Below are positions 1 through 6,631 of a stretch of DNA of 7,778 nt, in pieces. The notes beneath the pieces were generated by a model. It was not told where the DNA came from and searched no databases. It was given only the letters and a program-made list of their open reading frames with translations. Within the stretch, counting starts at the first letter, position 1; each line of letters opens with the position of its first letter. The position numbers and the translations under genes were made by a program. The stretch comes from a bacterium (GTDB lineage Bacteria; Omnitrophota; Gorgyraeia; Gygaellales; UBA12090), in assembly GCA_004299495.1 (NCBI GenBank), contig SCPY01000029.1:1-7778 (forward strand). The letters run 5' to 3'.

Positions 1-225
1 CTCGGAGTAAAGCTGCGCGGCAAGGGTTTTGTTGTGAGAGATAACTAAAGTGGGCCTGTTGATACGCGCTATTACATTGGCTAAGGTGAAAGTCTTCCCG
101 GAACCGGTAACGCCCAAAAGAACCTGATATTTTTCGCTTTCTTGAATACCCCGTGCCAGTTCCTCAATTGCCCGCGGCTGGTCTCCGGCAGGCCTAAAAG
201 AGCTTACCAGCTTAAATCTTTGCAT
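1..225 (-). CDS. uvrB: UvrABC excinuclease subunit B, N-terminal fragment (continues beyond window)
   Basis: UvrB is the damage-verifying helicase-like subunit of nucleotide excision repair. It is loaded on DNA by UvrA and then recruits UvrC for incision. Only the first 75 codons are in the window. They begin MQRFKLVSSF and carry the family's N-terminal signature RPAGDQPRAI (residues 11-20), the Walker A loop GVTGSGKT (38-45), which binds ATP, and the following VISHNKTLAAQLYSE stretch (61-75), which is nearly invariant in UvrB. The ATG at 225 is chosen because it sits the usual few residues before the FKLVS motif; an in-frame CTG three codons upstream is less likely. It starts 5 nt after the nadC stop with only a weak upstream purine run, which suggests translation coupled to nadC. 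Nothing in the fragment looks broken; the 3' end is cut by the window edge. UvrB identity is very secure. Confidence 0.96.
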   Translation of the reverse strand, partial: MQRFKLVSSFRPAGDQPRAIEELARGIQESEKYQVLLGVTGSGKTFTLANVIARINRPTLVISHNKTLAAQLYSE

Positions 226-230
226 ATCAA

Positions 231-1100
231 TCAGCTTATGACTTCTAAAGACATATCTACGGCCTTAATCGAATGGGTGAGCGCGCCGATAGAAATTATA
301 TCTATGCCGGTCGCGGAGATTTCCCTGGCGTTATTTAAGCTAACGCCGCCAGATACTTCCAGAAGCGTCTTGTGGCAGGCGCCTTGAGTTACACGCCTTA
401 TTTTAACCGCCTTTCTGATATCAGCTATTTTCATATTGTCTAACATAATAATATCAGGCCCGGCCCCTAACGCTTCTTTGAATTCTCTTAAAGTCTTCAC
501 TTCTATTTCAACCTTTAAGCTCTTCGGACTTTCCCTTTGAGCGGCTCTCACCAATTCCCCAAGATTCAAGGCCCGGGGCCTAAGGCCAGAGGCCGCGATA
601 TGATTATCCTTAATCAACACCCCGTCCCATAATCCCCCGCGGTGATTATATCCCCCACCCATCCTCACCGCGTATTTCTGCAACTCCCTTAACCCCGGGA
701 TGGTCTTACGGGTATCCATAATTTTTACTTTATAGGGTAGTGCCGCGCTGACAAATTTTTCTGTTAAAGTAGCTATGCCGGATAGATGGCTTAAGAAATT
801 CAAAGCCGTTCTCTCCGCGGAAAGCATAGCGCGCGCATTACCTTGAAGCTTCACAATAACTTTTCCCGCCTTCTGAAACGATCCGTCCATGCATTTGGCA
901 TTAAAGACCACCGCCTTATTCAGAGTTTTAAAAATCATTTTGGCGATATCCAATCCGGCAATAACCGCGTCTTCCTTAAGGACTATTTCCGCCTTCAATT
1001 TCTCCCGCGGCGGTATCAGAATACGGCTGGTGATATCAACCCTGCCGATATCTTCCTTAAGGGCATTACGGATTAATTGCTGTTTATGTTTTAAGTTCAT
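231..1100 (-). CDS. nadC: Nicotinate-nucleotide pyrophosphorylase (quinolinate phosphoribosyltransferase)
   Basis: NadC converts quinolinate plus PRPP to nicotinate mononucleotide, CO2 and pyrophosphate, the entry to de novo NAD synthesis in the cytoplasm. The 289-residue protein has normal family length. An N-terminal domain holds the ERTALNFLSHLSGIAT block (96-111). The barrel domain follows with MDTRKTIPGLR (128-138), MGGGYNHRGGLWD (147-159), LIKDNH (162-167), VEIEV (197-201), IIMLDN (217-222) and EVSGGV (248-253), which supply the Arg, Lys, His and acidic residues that bind quinolinate and PRPP. The start ATG at 1100 lies inside the end of valS (17-nt overlap, different frame) with only a weak purine run before it, so coupled translation is likely. 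No nadA or nadB is visible. Residues about 170-179, between the KDNH motif and the VEIEV strand, are roughly eight residues longer than in the Salmonella enzyme as I recall it, and are encoded by degenerate heptamer repeats annotated separately. Confidence 0.96.
   Translation of the reverse strand: MNLKHKQQLIRNALKEDIGRVDITSRILIPPREKLKAEIVLKEDAVIAGLDIAKMIFKTLNKAVVFNAKCMDGSFQKAGKVIVKLQGNARAMLSAERTALNFLSHLSGIATLTEKFVSAALPYKVKIMDTRKTIPGLRELQKYAVRMGGGYNHRGGLWDGVLIKDNHIAASGLRPRALNLGELVRAAQRESPKSLKVEIEVKTLREFKEALGAGPDIIMLDNMKIADIRKAVKIRRVTQGACHKTLLEVSGGVSLNNAREISATGIDIISIGALTHSIKAVDMSLEVIS
564..598 (-). repeat. Degenerate heptamer tandem array inside nadC
   Basis: On the coding strand, consecutive 7-nt blocks read CTCTGGC (591-585), CTTAGGC (584-578), CCCGGGC (577-571) and CTTGAAT (570-564). 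A possible earlier unit, TCGCGGC, lies at 598-592. Most share a GGC ending with a C/T-rich start. They encode the SGLRPRALN segment, which looks like an extra loop relative to typical NadC. The unit resembles the CTCAGGC heptamers in valS, in the same orientation relative to the gene. The array is decayed, so I am less sure of it than of the valS array. Confidence 0.55.
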
Positions 1101-3831
1101 CGATAGTCTTTCTTAAGGAAGTGAGTTTTTCTTTATTGCTTAAAAGTAATTCTTTTTCTTTCTCCACTATTTCTATGGGCGCCTTCTTGAGGAATGCTTG
1201 ATTTTTCAGGCGGGATTCTTTTGATTTTATATCCTGGGTAAGGGCGCTTGCTTCCTTGCTTAACCTGCCTATTTCGCTTTCAATATCCAGCAACCCTTCA
1301 ACTTCCAGGAATATTCGCAGCTTTCCCAGCACGGCGCTTACGCTTTTCTTGCGCTCGGCCAACTCCGGGCGTACGCCTAAACTCTCTACCTTAGCCAGAT
1401 GCGCGATGTATTTAGACACTTCATCCAAGGCGCTGGCGGTCTTTTTATCCCCGCATAAGATTAAAACCCTGACACCTTGCGTTTGGGGGATCTTCATCTG
1501 GGATTTTAAATTACGGATAACAGTTATAACATTAATCGCCAGGCTCATCTTGGCTTCAGACGGCTTATCAATCATCTGCTTCTGGATATGCGGCCAGGGC
1601 TGGGTCATAATAGAACCCGAGGACTCATTAAGTTTCTGCCAGATCTCCTCGGTGATAAACGGCATAAAGGGATGTAAACATCTGAGCGTTTTTTCCAACA
1701 CCTTATACAAAACAATCTGCGTATTTTTATTCTGGCCGGAAACAGAAGACTGCGGATTGGGGGCTAAGCCCGGCTTAGCCAACTCTAAATACCAATCGCA
1801 AAACTCATGCCAGATAAATTCATAGAGAATTCCCGAGGCGTCATTAAAGCGGTAATTATCCAGCGCTTTGCCTAATGATCCAAGCATAGAATAAAACCTG
1901 CTTAAGATCCATCTATCGGCAAGCTCAAGCCTTTCTTTAGCAAATAAGGCGCATAAATCTGTGTTTACCAGGCTCAAATCTAAATTCATCAAAGAGAATC
2001 TTGAGGCATTCCAAAGCTTATTGGCAAAATTCCTGCCCAGTTCAAACTTTTGCGAAGATAAATACACATCCTGTCCGGCGGAAGTAAGGGACACAAGGCT
2101 GAAGCGAAGCGCGTCTGTTCCGTATTGATCAATCACTTCCAGCGGGTCAATTATGTTGCCTAAGGACTTGGACATCTTCTTGCCTTCGATATCGCGCACC
2201 GTGCCGTGAATATACACATCTCGAAACGGCTCTTTGCCCATAAACTCAAAACCGGCCATAATCATCCGCGCCACCCAGAAAAAGATAATCTCCGGAGCGG
2301 TAACCAGGACGCTTGTAGGATAAAAATAGTTTAGTTCTTGAGTTCGCGGGTTCGTGAGCTCTTGAGTTGGCCAGCCAAAGGTAGCAAATGGCCAGAGCCA
2401 AGAGGAAAACCAGGTGTCTAAGACATCTTCATCTTGCTTTAGGTTCGCAGAGTTGCACGCTCGGCATACGCTTGGAGCCTCAACGCTCGCAACAGCCTCT
2501 TTCTTGCAATCAAGACAATACCAGACCGGGATACGATGTCCCCACCATATTTGCCTTGAGATACACCAATCCTGGATATTCTCCATCCAATTCAGGTACA
2601 CCTTCATCCAACGCTTGGGATGAAACTTAATCCTGCCGTCTTTTACTGCCTCAATCGCCGGCCCCGCTAACGGCTTCATCTTCACAAACCACTGCCTGGA
2701 TAAATAAGGCTCAATAATGGTATGGCAGCGATAGCAATGTCCGGCGGATAAGTTGTGCGGTTGGATTTTCTCCAGGAACCCCTTCTCTTTTAGGTCCTCT
2801 AAAATAACCTCCCTGGCCTCAAATCTATCCATATCCTTGTAGTCGCGGGCAAACGTATTCATCCGGCCGTCCGCGGACATCACATTTATAAACTCCAAAT
2901 TATGTTTCTTGCCCAGGACATAATCATTGGGGTCATGAGCAGGAGTTACCTTCACCGCTCCGGTGCCGAATTTCATATCCACCATTTCATCGGCAATTAT
3001 TTTTATCTCCCTGTTGATTAAGGGAAGGATCAAACTTTCCCCGATAAGCTTTTTATAACGCCTATCCTTTGGATTAACCGCGACCGCGGTATCCCCTAAC
3101 ATTGTTTCTGGGCGCGTCGTCGCCACTACGATATAGCCGCCTGCCGCCTGCCGCCTGTCGCCTGTCTTTTTGGCTTGGCCCGATGCCTGAGGCTTGAGGC
3201 CTGAGGCCTGCTTAACCGGATACCTCAAATAATACAAATTTCCCTGCACCTGGCGGTGGGGCGCCTCCTCATCAGAAAGGGCGGTCTGGCACCTCGGGCA
3301 CCAGTTGATAATCTTATTGTCCTGGTAAATCAGCCCTTTATTCCAAAGGCGCACAAAAACCTCTTTTACCGCCTCAGAATACTGCTCATCCATGGTAAAG
3401 CGCGCGCGCTGCCAGTCGCAAGATGCCCCTAATTTCTTAAGCTGATGGATAATGGTTGAGCCGTACTCTTCTTTCCAGAGCCAGACCTTTTCCAGGAATT
3501 CTTCCCTGCCCAAATCCTGGCGCTTTAGGCCCTCCTTGGAGAGTTTACGCTCAACCACATTTTGGGTGGCGATTCCGGCATGGTCTGTTCCCGGCACCCA
3601 AAGAGATTCAAAGCCCTGCATCCGTTTCAGGCGGATTAAAATATCCTGATAGGTGCTATTCAGGGCATGGCCCATATGTAAAATACCGGTAACGTTAGGG
3701 GGAGGGATTACAATACAGAAAGGTTTTTTATCGGGATTGGCTTTAGCGGAAAAAAGGTTATTGTCTTGCCAGGACTGATAGATCCTATCCTCAACTTCTT
3801 TGGGATTATAGCGGCTGGAAAGTTCATTCAT
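1084..3831 (-). CDS. valS: Valyl-tRNA synthetase
   Basis: ValRS charges tRNA-Val with valine in the cytoplasm and hydrolyses mischarged Thr-tRNA-Val. The 915-residue class I enzyme shows the HIGH-type motif in PPPNVTGILHMGHALN (43-58, HMGH at 52-55) and a CP1 editing domain with TTRPETMLGDTA (238-249) and GTGAVKVTPAHDPNDY (289-304). It also has cysteine pairs at 178/181, 366/369, 439/442 and 456/459 (zinc-ribbon-like), DVLDTWFSSWLWP (469-481), the KMSKS loop (552-556), an anticodon-binding helical domain with LHPFMPFITEEIW (719-731) and a C-terminal coiled-coil arm (about 843-915). The ATG at 3831 is forced: the cimA stop lies in the same frame four codons upstream and no other start codon intervenes. 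No good Shine-Dalgarno is near; the nearest AGGA is about 22 nt away, inside cimA. Two loops (208-231 and 489-501) are longer than usual and built from short tandem DNA repeats, annotated separately. All catalytic motifs are intact, so the enzyme is probably functional. Confidence 0.98.
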   Translation of the reverse strand: MNELSSRYNPKEVEDRIYQSWQDNNLFSAKANPDKKPFCIVIPPPNVTGILHMGHALNSTYQDILIRLKRMQGFESLWVPGTDHAGIATQNVVERKLSKEGLKRQDLGREEFLEKVWLWKEEYGSTIIHQLKKLGASCDWQRARFTMDEQYSEAVKEVFVRLWNKGLIYQDNKIINWCPRCQTALSDEEAPHRQVQGNLYYLRYPVKQASGLKPQASGQAKKTGDRRQAAGGYIVVATTRPETMLGDTAVAVNPKDRRYKKLIGESLILPLINREIKIIADEMVDMKFGTGAVKVTPAHDPNDYVLGKKHNLEFINVMSADGRMNTFARDYKDMDRFEAREVILEDLKEKGFLEKIQPHNLSAGHCYRCHTIIEPYLSRQWFVKMKPLAGPAIEAVKDGRIKFHPKRWMKVYLNWMENIQDWCISRQIWWGHRIPVWYCLDCKKEAVASVEAPSVCRACNSANLKQDEDVLDTWFSSWLWPFATFGWPTQELTNPRTQELNYFYPTSVLVTAPEIIFFWVARMIMAGFEFMGKEPFRDVYIHGTVRDIEGKKMSKSLGNIIDPLEVIDQYGTDALRFSLVSLTSAGQDVYLSSQKFELGRNFANKLWNASRFSLMNLDLSLVNTDLCALFAKERLELADRWILSRFYSMLGSLGKALDNYRFNDASGILYEFIWHEFCDWYLELAKPGLAPNPQSSVSGQNKNTQIVLYKVLEKTLRCLHPFMPFITEEIWQKLNESSGSIMTQPWPHIQKQMIDKPSEAKMSLAINVITVIRNLKSQMKIPQTQGVRVLILCGDKKTASALDEVSKYIAHLAKVESLGVRPELAERKKSVSAVLGKLRIFLEVEGLLDIESEIGRLSKEASALTQDIKSKESRLKNQAFLKKAPIEIVEKEKELLLSNKEKLTSLRKTIDELKT
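1762..1780. repeat. Perfect 9-bp inverted repeat around a single base, inside valS
   Basis: GGCTAAGCC at 1762-1770 is the exact reverse complement of GGCTTAGCC at 1772-1780, with one C between. It lies in coding sequence for the LAKPGLAPN segment (valS residues about 684-691), just before a low-complexity stretch rich in Ser, Gln and Asn. It may be chance or the remnant of a small palindromic insertion. The spacer is too short for a normal hairpin loop unless inner pairs open. It lacks a following T-run on the coding strand, so I do not call it a terminator. Confidence 0.5.
2329..2368 (-). repeat. Five imperfect octamers in tandem inside valS
   Basis: On the coding strand the 40 bases divide into five 8-nt units. 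AACTCAAG occurs at 2368-2361 and again at 2344-2337, with variants AGCTCACG (2360-2353), AACCCGCG (2352-2345) and AACTAAAC (2336-2329). They encode a peptide in which TQEL appears twice (residues 489-492 and 497-500). This lies between the conserved GWP and FYPTSVLVT motifs, where ValRS usually has about eight residues instead of fourteen. The array keeps the reading frame despite a unit length not divisible by three. Confidence 0.75.
3136..3212 (-). repeat. Nine-unit heptamer tandem array inside valS
   Basis: Coding-strand heptamers run from 3212 down to 3178 (five units, best form CTCAGGC at 3205-3199 and 3191-3185). After an 11-nt spacer (3177-3167) they resume from 3166 to 3139 (GACAGGC twice, then GGCAGGC twice). 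Three heptamers make 21 nt, so the protein shows a seven-residue period (QASGLKP then QASG). The encoded segment, residues 208-231, separates a beta strand (YYLRYPVK) from the editing-domain strand GYIVVATTRPETM. Most ValRS proteins have only a few residues at this place. The repeat units are directly visible; that they are an insertion rests on family comparison from memory. Confidence 0.85.
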
Positions 3832-3840
3832 TAGGTATTC

Positions 3841-5406
3841 TTAACTGACTTTATCCTTTAGCAGCTTATATTCAACCGAATCAACCAGCGCCTGCCAGCT
3901 GGCTTCGATGATATTCTCGGAAACCCCGATAGTTCCCCAGGAATCAGCTTCATCCTGAGATTGAATCAAAACCCGCACCCTGGCGGCTGTGCCTGCCTTC
4001 TCATCAAGCACCCGAACCTTAAAGTCTGACAAATGCATTTTGGTTAAGGTAGGATAAAAGGCCTTCAGGCTCTTGCGCAGGGCGTTGTCCAGGGCGTTTA
4101 CCGGTCCGTCTCCGTCGGCGGCGGTATGCTCCTGGACCCCCTTTACCCTTACCTTGATAATCGCCTCAGAGGTAATCCTGCCGTCCGGTTTTTTCTCCAC
4201 CACCACCCGAAAACTCTCCAAATCAAAAAAATGCTTATACTGCCTCAGGTTCCGCTTAATCAACAACTCAAAAGAGGCGTCCGCGGCCTCAAACTGATAA
4301 CCCTTATGCTCCAAATCCTGCAGGAGGCTTAGAATCTTGCGGGTTTTGGGAGATTTCTTATCCAGGTCCAGTTCAAATTCTTTTGCCTTTAAGATAATAG
4401 GCATCTTGCCGGAAAGCTCAGAAACCAGGAGGCGGCGGTGATTACCCACCACAGCCGGGTCAATGTGTTCATAGGTTTTGGGGTTCTTGAGCATGGCGTC
4501 AATATGCACACCGCCTTTATGCACAAAGGCGCAAGCCCCCACAAAAGGCTGATTCGGCTGCTGGCGCAGGTTAGAAACCTCGCTCACAAAATGCGAAACC
4601 TTGGTCAACTCCTTAAGATTCTTATCCGGAATACAGTCAATATCCAGCTTGGCCTTAAGAATTCCGATAATGGAGGACAGATCCGCGTTGCCGCAGCGTT
4701 CGCCATAACCGTTAAAAGTCCCTTGAACATGGGTAATGCCGTTTTCAATTGCCAAGATGGAATTGGCGATTGCCAGGCCCAGGTCATTATGGGCATGGAT
4801 GCCCAGGGTAGCCTTCAGCTGAGGGGCAACCTGATGAATAATACGAATCATTTCCGAGGTAACCGTTCCTCCGTTAGTATCGCAAAAGACTATTCTTGAC
4901 GCGCCCGCGCCTATAGCGGTTAGCGCGCACCTAAGGGCGTATTCAGGGTTGCTTTTGTAACCGTCAAAGAAATGCTCGCAGTCGTAAATCGCAATCTTTC
5001 CTTTAGAAACTAAGTAAGAAACGGTATCTTCGATGAGCTTAAGGTTATCGTCCAAAGAAACCCTCAAAACCTCCCTGACATGCAAATCCCAGGTCTTTCC
5101 AAAGATGGTTACCGCTTGCGTGCCCGCGGCGATAATACTCTTGAGGCTCATATCTTGGCTGGCTTTTCTGCCTACCCTTCGCGTGGAGCCAAAGGCAACT
5201 AACGCCGCGCCCTTAAGAGGCTTATCCTTAAAAATCCTGAAGACCTCCCTATCCTTAGGGTTCGCCGGCCAGCCTGCCTCAATAAAATGGATGCCTAATT
5301 CATCAAGCCGGCGGGCGATCCTTACCTTATCCTGCGCCGAATAAGAAATCCCCTCGGTCTGCGCCCCGTCACGGAGCGTGGTATCGTATAATTCTACCTT
5401 TAACAT
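3841..5406 (-). CDS. cimA: (R)-citramalate synthase
   Basis: CimA condenses pyruvate with acetyl-CoA to (R)-citramalate, the first step of the threonine-independent route to 2-oxobutyrate and isoleucine. The 521-residue protein fits the long citramalate synthase family (TIGR00977 type) rather than true LeuA. The TIM barrel opens with LYDTTLRDGAQTEGIS (6-21; Arg12 and Asp13 are catalytic), and a FIEAGWPANPKD block (41-52) is typical of this family. IHAHNDLGLAIANS (203-216; His204 and His206 bind the metal), GTFNGYGERCGNADL (229-243) and FVHKGGVHIDA (294-304) follow. The C-terminal part (about 395-515) is the LeuA-type dimer regulatory domain, with GDGPVNALDNALRK (431-444), so feedback control by an amino acid, probably isoleucine, is expected. 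It starts 1 nt after the lysC stop with AAAGGA spaced 7 nt ahead. A 2-isopropylmalate or homocitrate synthase is a less likely alternative. Confidence 0.92.
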   Translation of the reverse strand: MLKVELYDTTLRDGAQTEGISYSAQDKVRIARRLDELGIHFIEAGWPANPKDREVFRIFKDKPLKGAALVAFGSTRRVGRKASQDMSLKSIIAAGTQAVTIFGKTWDLHVREVLRVSLDDNLKLIEDTVSYLVSKGKIAIYDCEHFFDGYKSNPEYALRCALTAIGAGASRIVFCDTNGGTVTSEMIRIIHQVAPQLKATLGIHAHNDLGLAIANSILAIENGITHVQGTFNGYGERCGNADLSSIIGILKAKLDIDCIPDKNLKELTKVSHFVSEVSNLRQQPNQPFVGACAFVHKGGVHIDAMLKNPKTYEHIDPAVVGNHRRLLVSELSGKMPIILKAKEFELDLDKKSPKTRKILSLLQDLEHKGYQFEAADASFELLIKRNLRQYKHFFDLESFRVVVEKKPDGRITSEAIIKVRVKGVQEHTAADGDGPVNALDNALRKSLKAFYPTLTKMHLSDFKVRVLDEKAGTAARVRVLIQSQDEADSWGTIGVSENIIEASWQALVDSVEYKLLKDKVS

Positions 5407-5407
5407 C

Positions 5408-5890
5408 TCATTTTCCTTTATCTAAGCCAAACTGCGCGTGCAGCGCTCTTACCGCCGTCTCGCTGAATTTTTTCTTGATGATGCAAGAAATACTTATCTC
5501 GGAAGTAGAAATCATCTCAATGTTTATTTTCTCCTTTGCCAGGGTCTCAAACATCTTGGCGGCAACCCCGGAATGGGTTTTCATCCCTACCCCGACAATG
5601 GAAACCCTTGAGATATCATCATCCTGCAAAACCTCCAATTCTCCTATTTCGCGGGCCCCCTTCCTGGTTAATTTCACCGCCCTTGCCGCGTCGGGTTTAG
5701 GAACCGTAAAGGAGATATCGGTTTGGCGGGTATGCGAGACATTCTGCACAATCATATCCACATTTATCCCGCCTTCGGCTAACTGATTAAATATTTTCGC
5801 GGCGATCCCGGGGCGGTCGGGAACATTACAAATGGTGATCTTAGATTCGTTTTTATTCAAGGTTATGCCGGTAACTAACACATCCTCCAT
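5408..5890 (-). CDS. Probable aspartate kinase beta subunit from an in-frame internal start in lysC
   Basis: Codon 248 of lysC is an ATG (5890-5888) beginning MEDVLVTGITLNKNESKITI. This corresponds to the point where the separately translated beta subunit begins in Corynebacterium and, similarly, Bacillus aspartokinases, which assemble as alpha2beta2. The product would be 160 residues and contain just the two ACT domains, matching the beta subunit in size and content. An almost ideal ribosome binding site, AGGGAGGT, lies 8 nt upstream, stronger than the one serving the full-length start. The start and site are seen directly; use in vivo is inferred from the family. Confidence 0.65.
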   Translation of the reverse strand: MEDVLVTGITLNKNESKITICNVPDRPGIAAKIFNQLAEGGINVDMIVQNVSHTRQTDISFTVPKPDAARAVKLTRKGAREIGELEVLQDDDISRVSIVGVGMKTHSGVAAKMFETLAKEKINIEMISTSEISISCIIKKKFSETAVRALHAQFGLDKGK

Positions 5891-6631
5891 ATTCTTTACC
5901 TCCCTGATAATCATCGTGCCGGATTTATCGGAAAACGAAGACCGCACATGTATGGGGACATCAAACTTCTTTGCCACCTCAATTGAGCGGGCCTGCATCA
6001 CCTGCGCTCCCAGCGACGCCATCTCCAGCATCTCATCATAGGTAATTTCGCCGAGCTTTCTTGCCTTTTGCTCAACGCGGGGGTCGGTGGTATAGACCCC
6101 TTCCACATCGGTATAAATCTCGCATTCATCCGCCCTTAACGTCTGGGCCAGGGCGACCGCGGTTAAATCCGAGCCGCCGCGGCCAAGGGTAGTGATATCC
6201 GCCTGCGGCGTCATGCCCTGAAAACCGGCAACAATTACGATTTTCCCTCTTTTTAATTCCTGGTGAATCTTATCCGCCTCAATTTTTACGATGCGCGCTT
6301 TTGTGTGCGCCGTATCGGTGATAATGCCCACCTGCGATCCGGTAAGAGATATGGCGCCGTATCCTAATTCATGAATGGCCATTGCCAGAAGCGCCACCGA
6401 TATCTGCTCGCCGGTGGACAGCAGCATATCCATTTCCCGCTCGGGAGGATTCCTGGATATTTTTGCCGCCAACTCAATCAGTTCATCCGTAGTGTCTCCC
6501 AGGGCTGAAACCACCACCACCAGCTCATGGCCATTTTTTCTATATCCTGCCACGCGCCTGGCAACGTTCTTTATCCTTTCGGGATTGGCTAGCGATGAGC
6601 CTCCGTACTTCTGCACAATCAGTTTTCTCAT
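5408..6631 (-). CDS. lysC: Aspartate kinase (full-length, alpha form)
   Basis: Aspartokinase phosphorylates aspartate to aspartyl phosphate, the first step toward lysine, methionine and threonine. The 407-residue protein has the expected length for single-function LysC. The kinase domain starts VQKYGGSSLANPERI (6-20), with Lys8 in the KYGGSS motif, then VVVVSALGDTTDELI (38-52), STGEQISVALLA (72-83), GFQGMTPQADITTLGRGGSDLTAVALA (136-162), and EIYTDVEGVYTTDPR (171-185). Two ACT domains follow, about 267-330 (with VDMIVQNVSH) and 345-405 (with MISTSEISISCII). These bind lysine and/or threonine for feedback inhibition. No homoserine dehydrogenase is fused. The ATG at 6631 overlaps the stop of the upstream gene by 4 nt (ATGA), and AAGGA lies 9 nt before it. 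A second start at codon 248 probably yields a regulatory subunit, annotated separately. Confidence 0.97.
   Translation of the reverse strand: MRKLIVQKYGGSSLANPERIKNVARRVAGYRKNGHELVVVVSALGDTTDELIELAAKISRNPPEREMDMLLSTGEQISVALLAMAIHELGYGAISLTGSQVGIITDTAHTKARIVKIEADKIHQELKRGKIVIVAGFQGMTPQADITTLGRGGSDLTAVALAQTLRADECEIYTDVEGVYTTDPRVEQKARKLGEITYDEMLEMASLGAQVMQARSIEVAKKFDVPIHVRSSFSDKSGTMIIREVKNMEDVLVTGITLNKNESKITICNVPDRPGIAAKIFNQLAEGGINVDMIVQNVSHTRQTDISFTVPKPDAARAVKLTRKGAREIGELEVLQDDDISRVSIVGVGMKTHSGVAAKMFETLAKEKINIEMISTSEISISCIIKKKFSETAVRALHAQFGLDKGK
5414..5419 (-). promoter_or_regulatory. Ribosome binding site of cimA
   Basis: AAAGGA in the last codons of lysC, 7 nt before the cimA ATG at 5406. 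It fixes the cimA start and suits translation coupled to lysC termination 1 nt upstream of the ATG. Confidence 0.7.
5898..5905 (-). promoter_or_regulatory. Strong internal Shine-Dalgarno for the lysC beta start
   Basis: AGGGAGGT on the coding strand, within codons for IREV, ends 8 nt before the ATG of codon 248. It is the best anti-16S match I noticed ahead of any start in the window, and it marks an internal translation start. Confidence 0.65.

Noticed and set aside
376..410. Heptamer-like GCCTTGA and GCCTGCC bits near the end of nadC
   Set aside because: No tandem array is formed, and the protein has normal family length there.
1256..1825. Open frame of 189 codons on the plus strand
   Set aside because: It lies wholly antisense to valS, whose motifs and length are unmistakable, and its translation resembles no protein family I know.
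2455..2500. Imperfect repeats of GAGCG/AAGCG type in valS near the zinc-ribbon-like cysteines
   Set aside because: No regular unit length, and the encoded segment has ordinary length between the two CxxC pairs.
3832..3840. Promoter or terminator in the longest intergenic gap, between cimA and valS
   Set aside because: Nine bases are too few, and neither a hairpin with a T-run nor -10/-35 boxes can be supported.
4438..4899. 153-codon plus-strand frame
   Set aside because: Antisense to the cimA catalytic core. The real frame there carries the HAHND and GNADL motifs.
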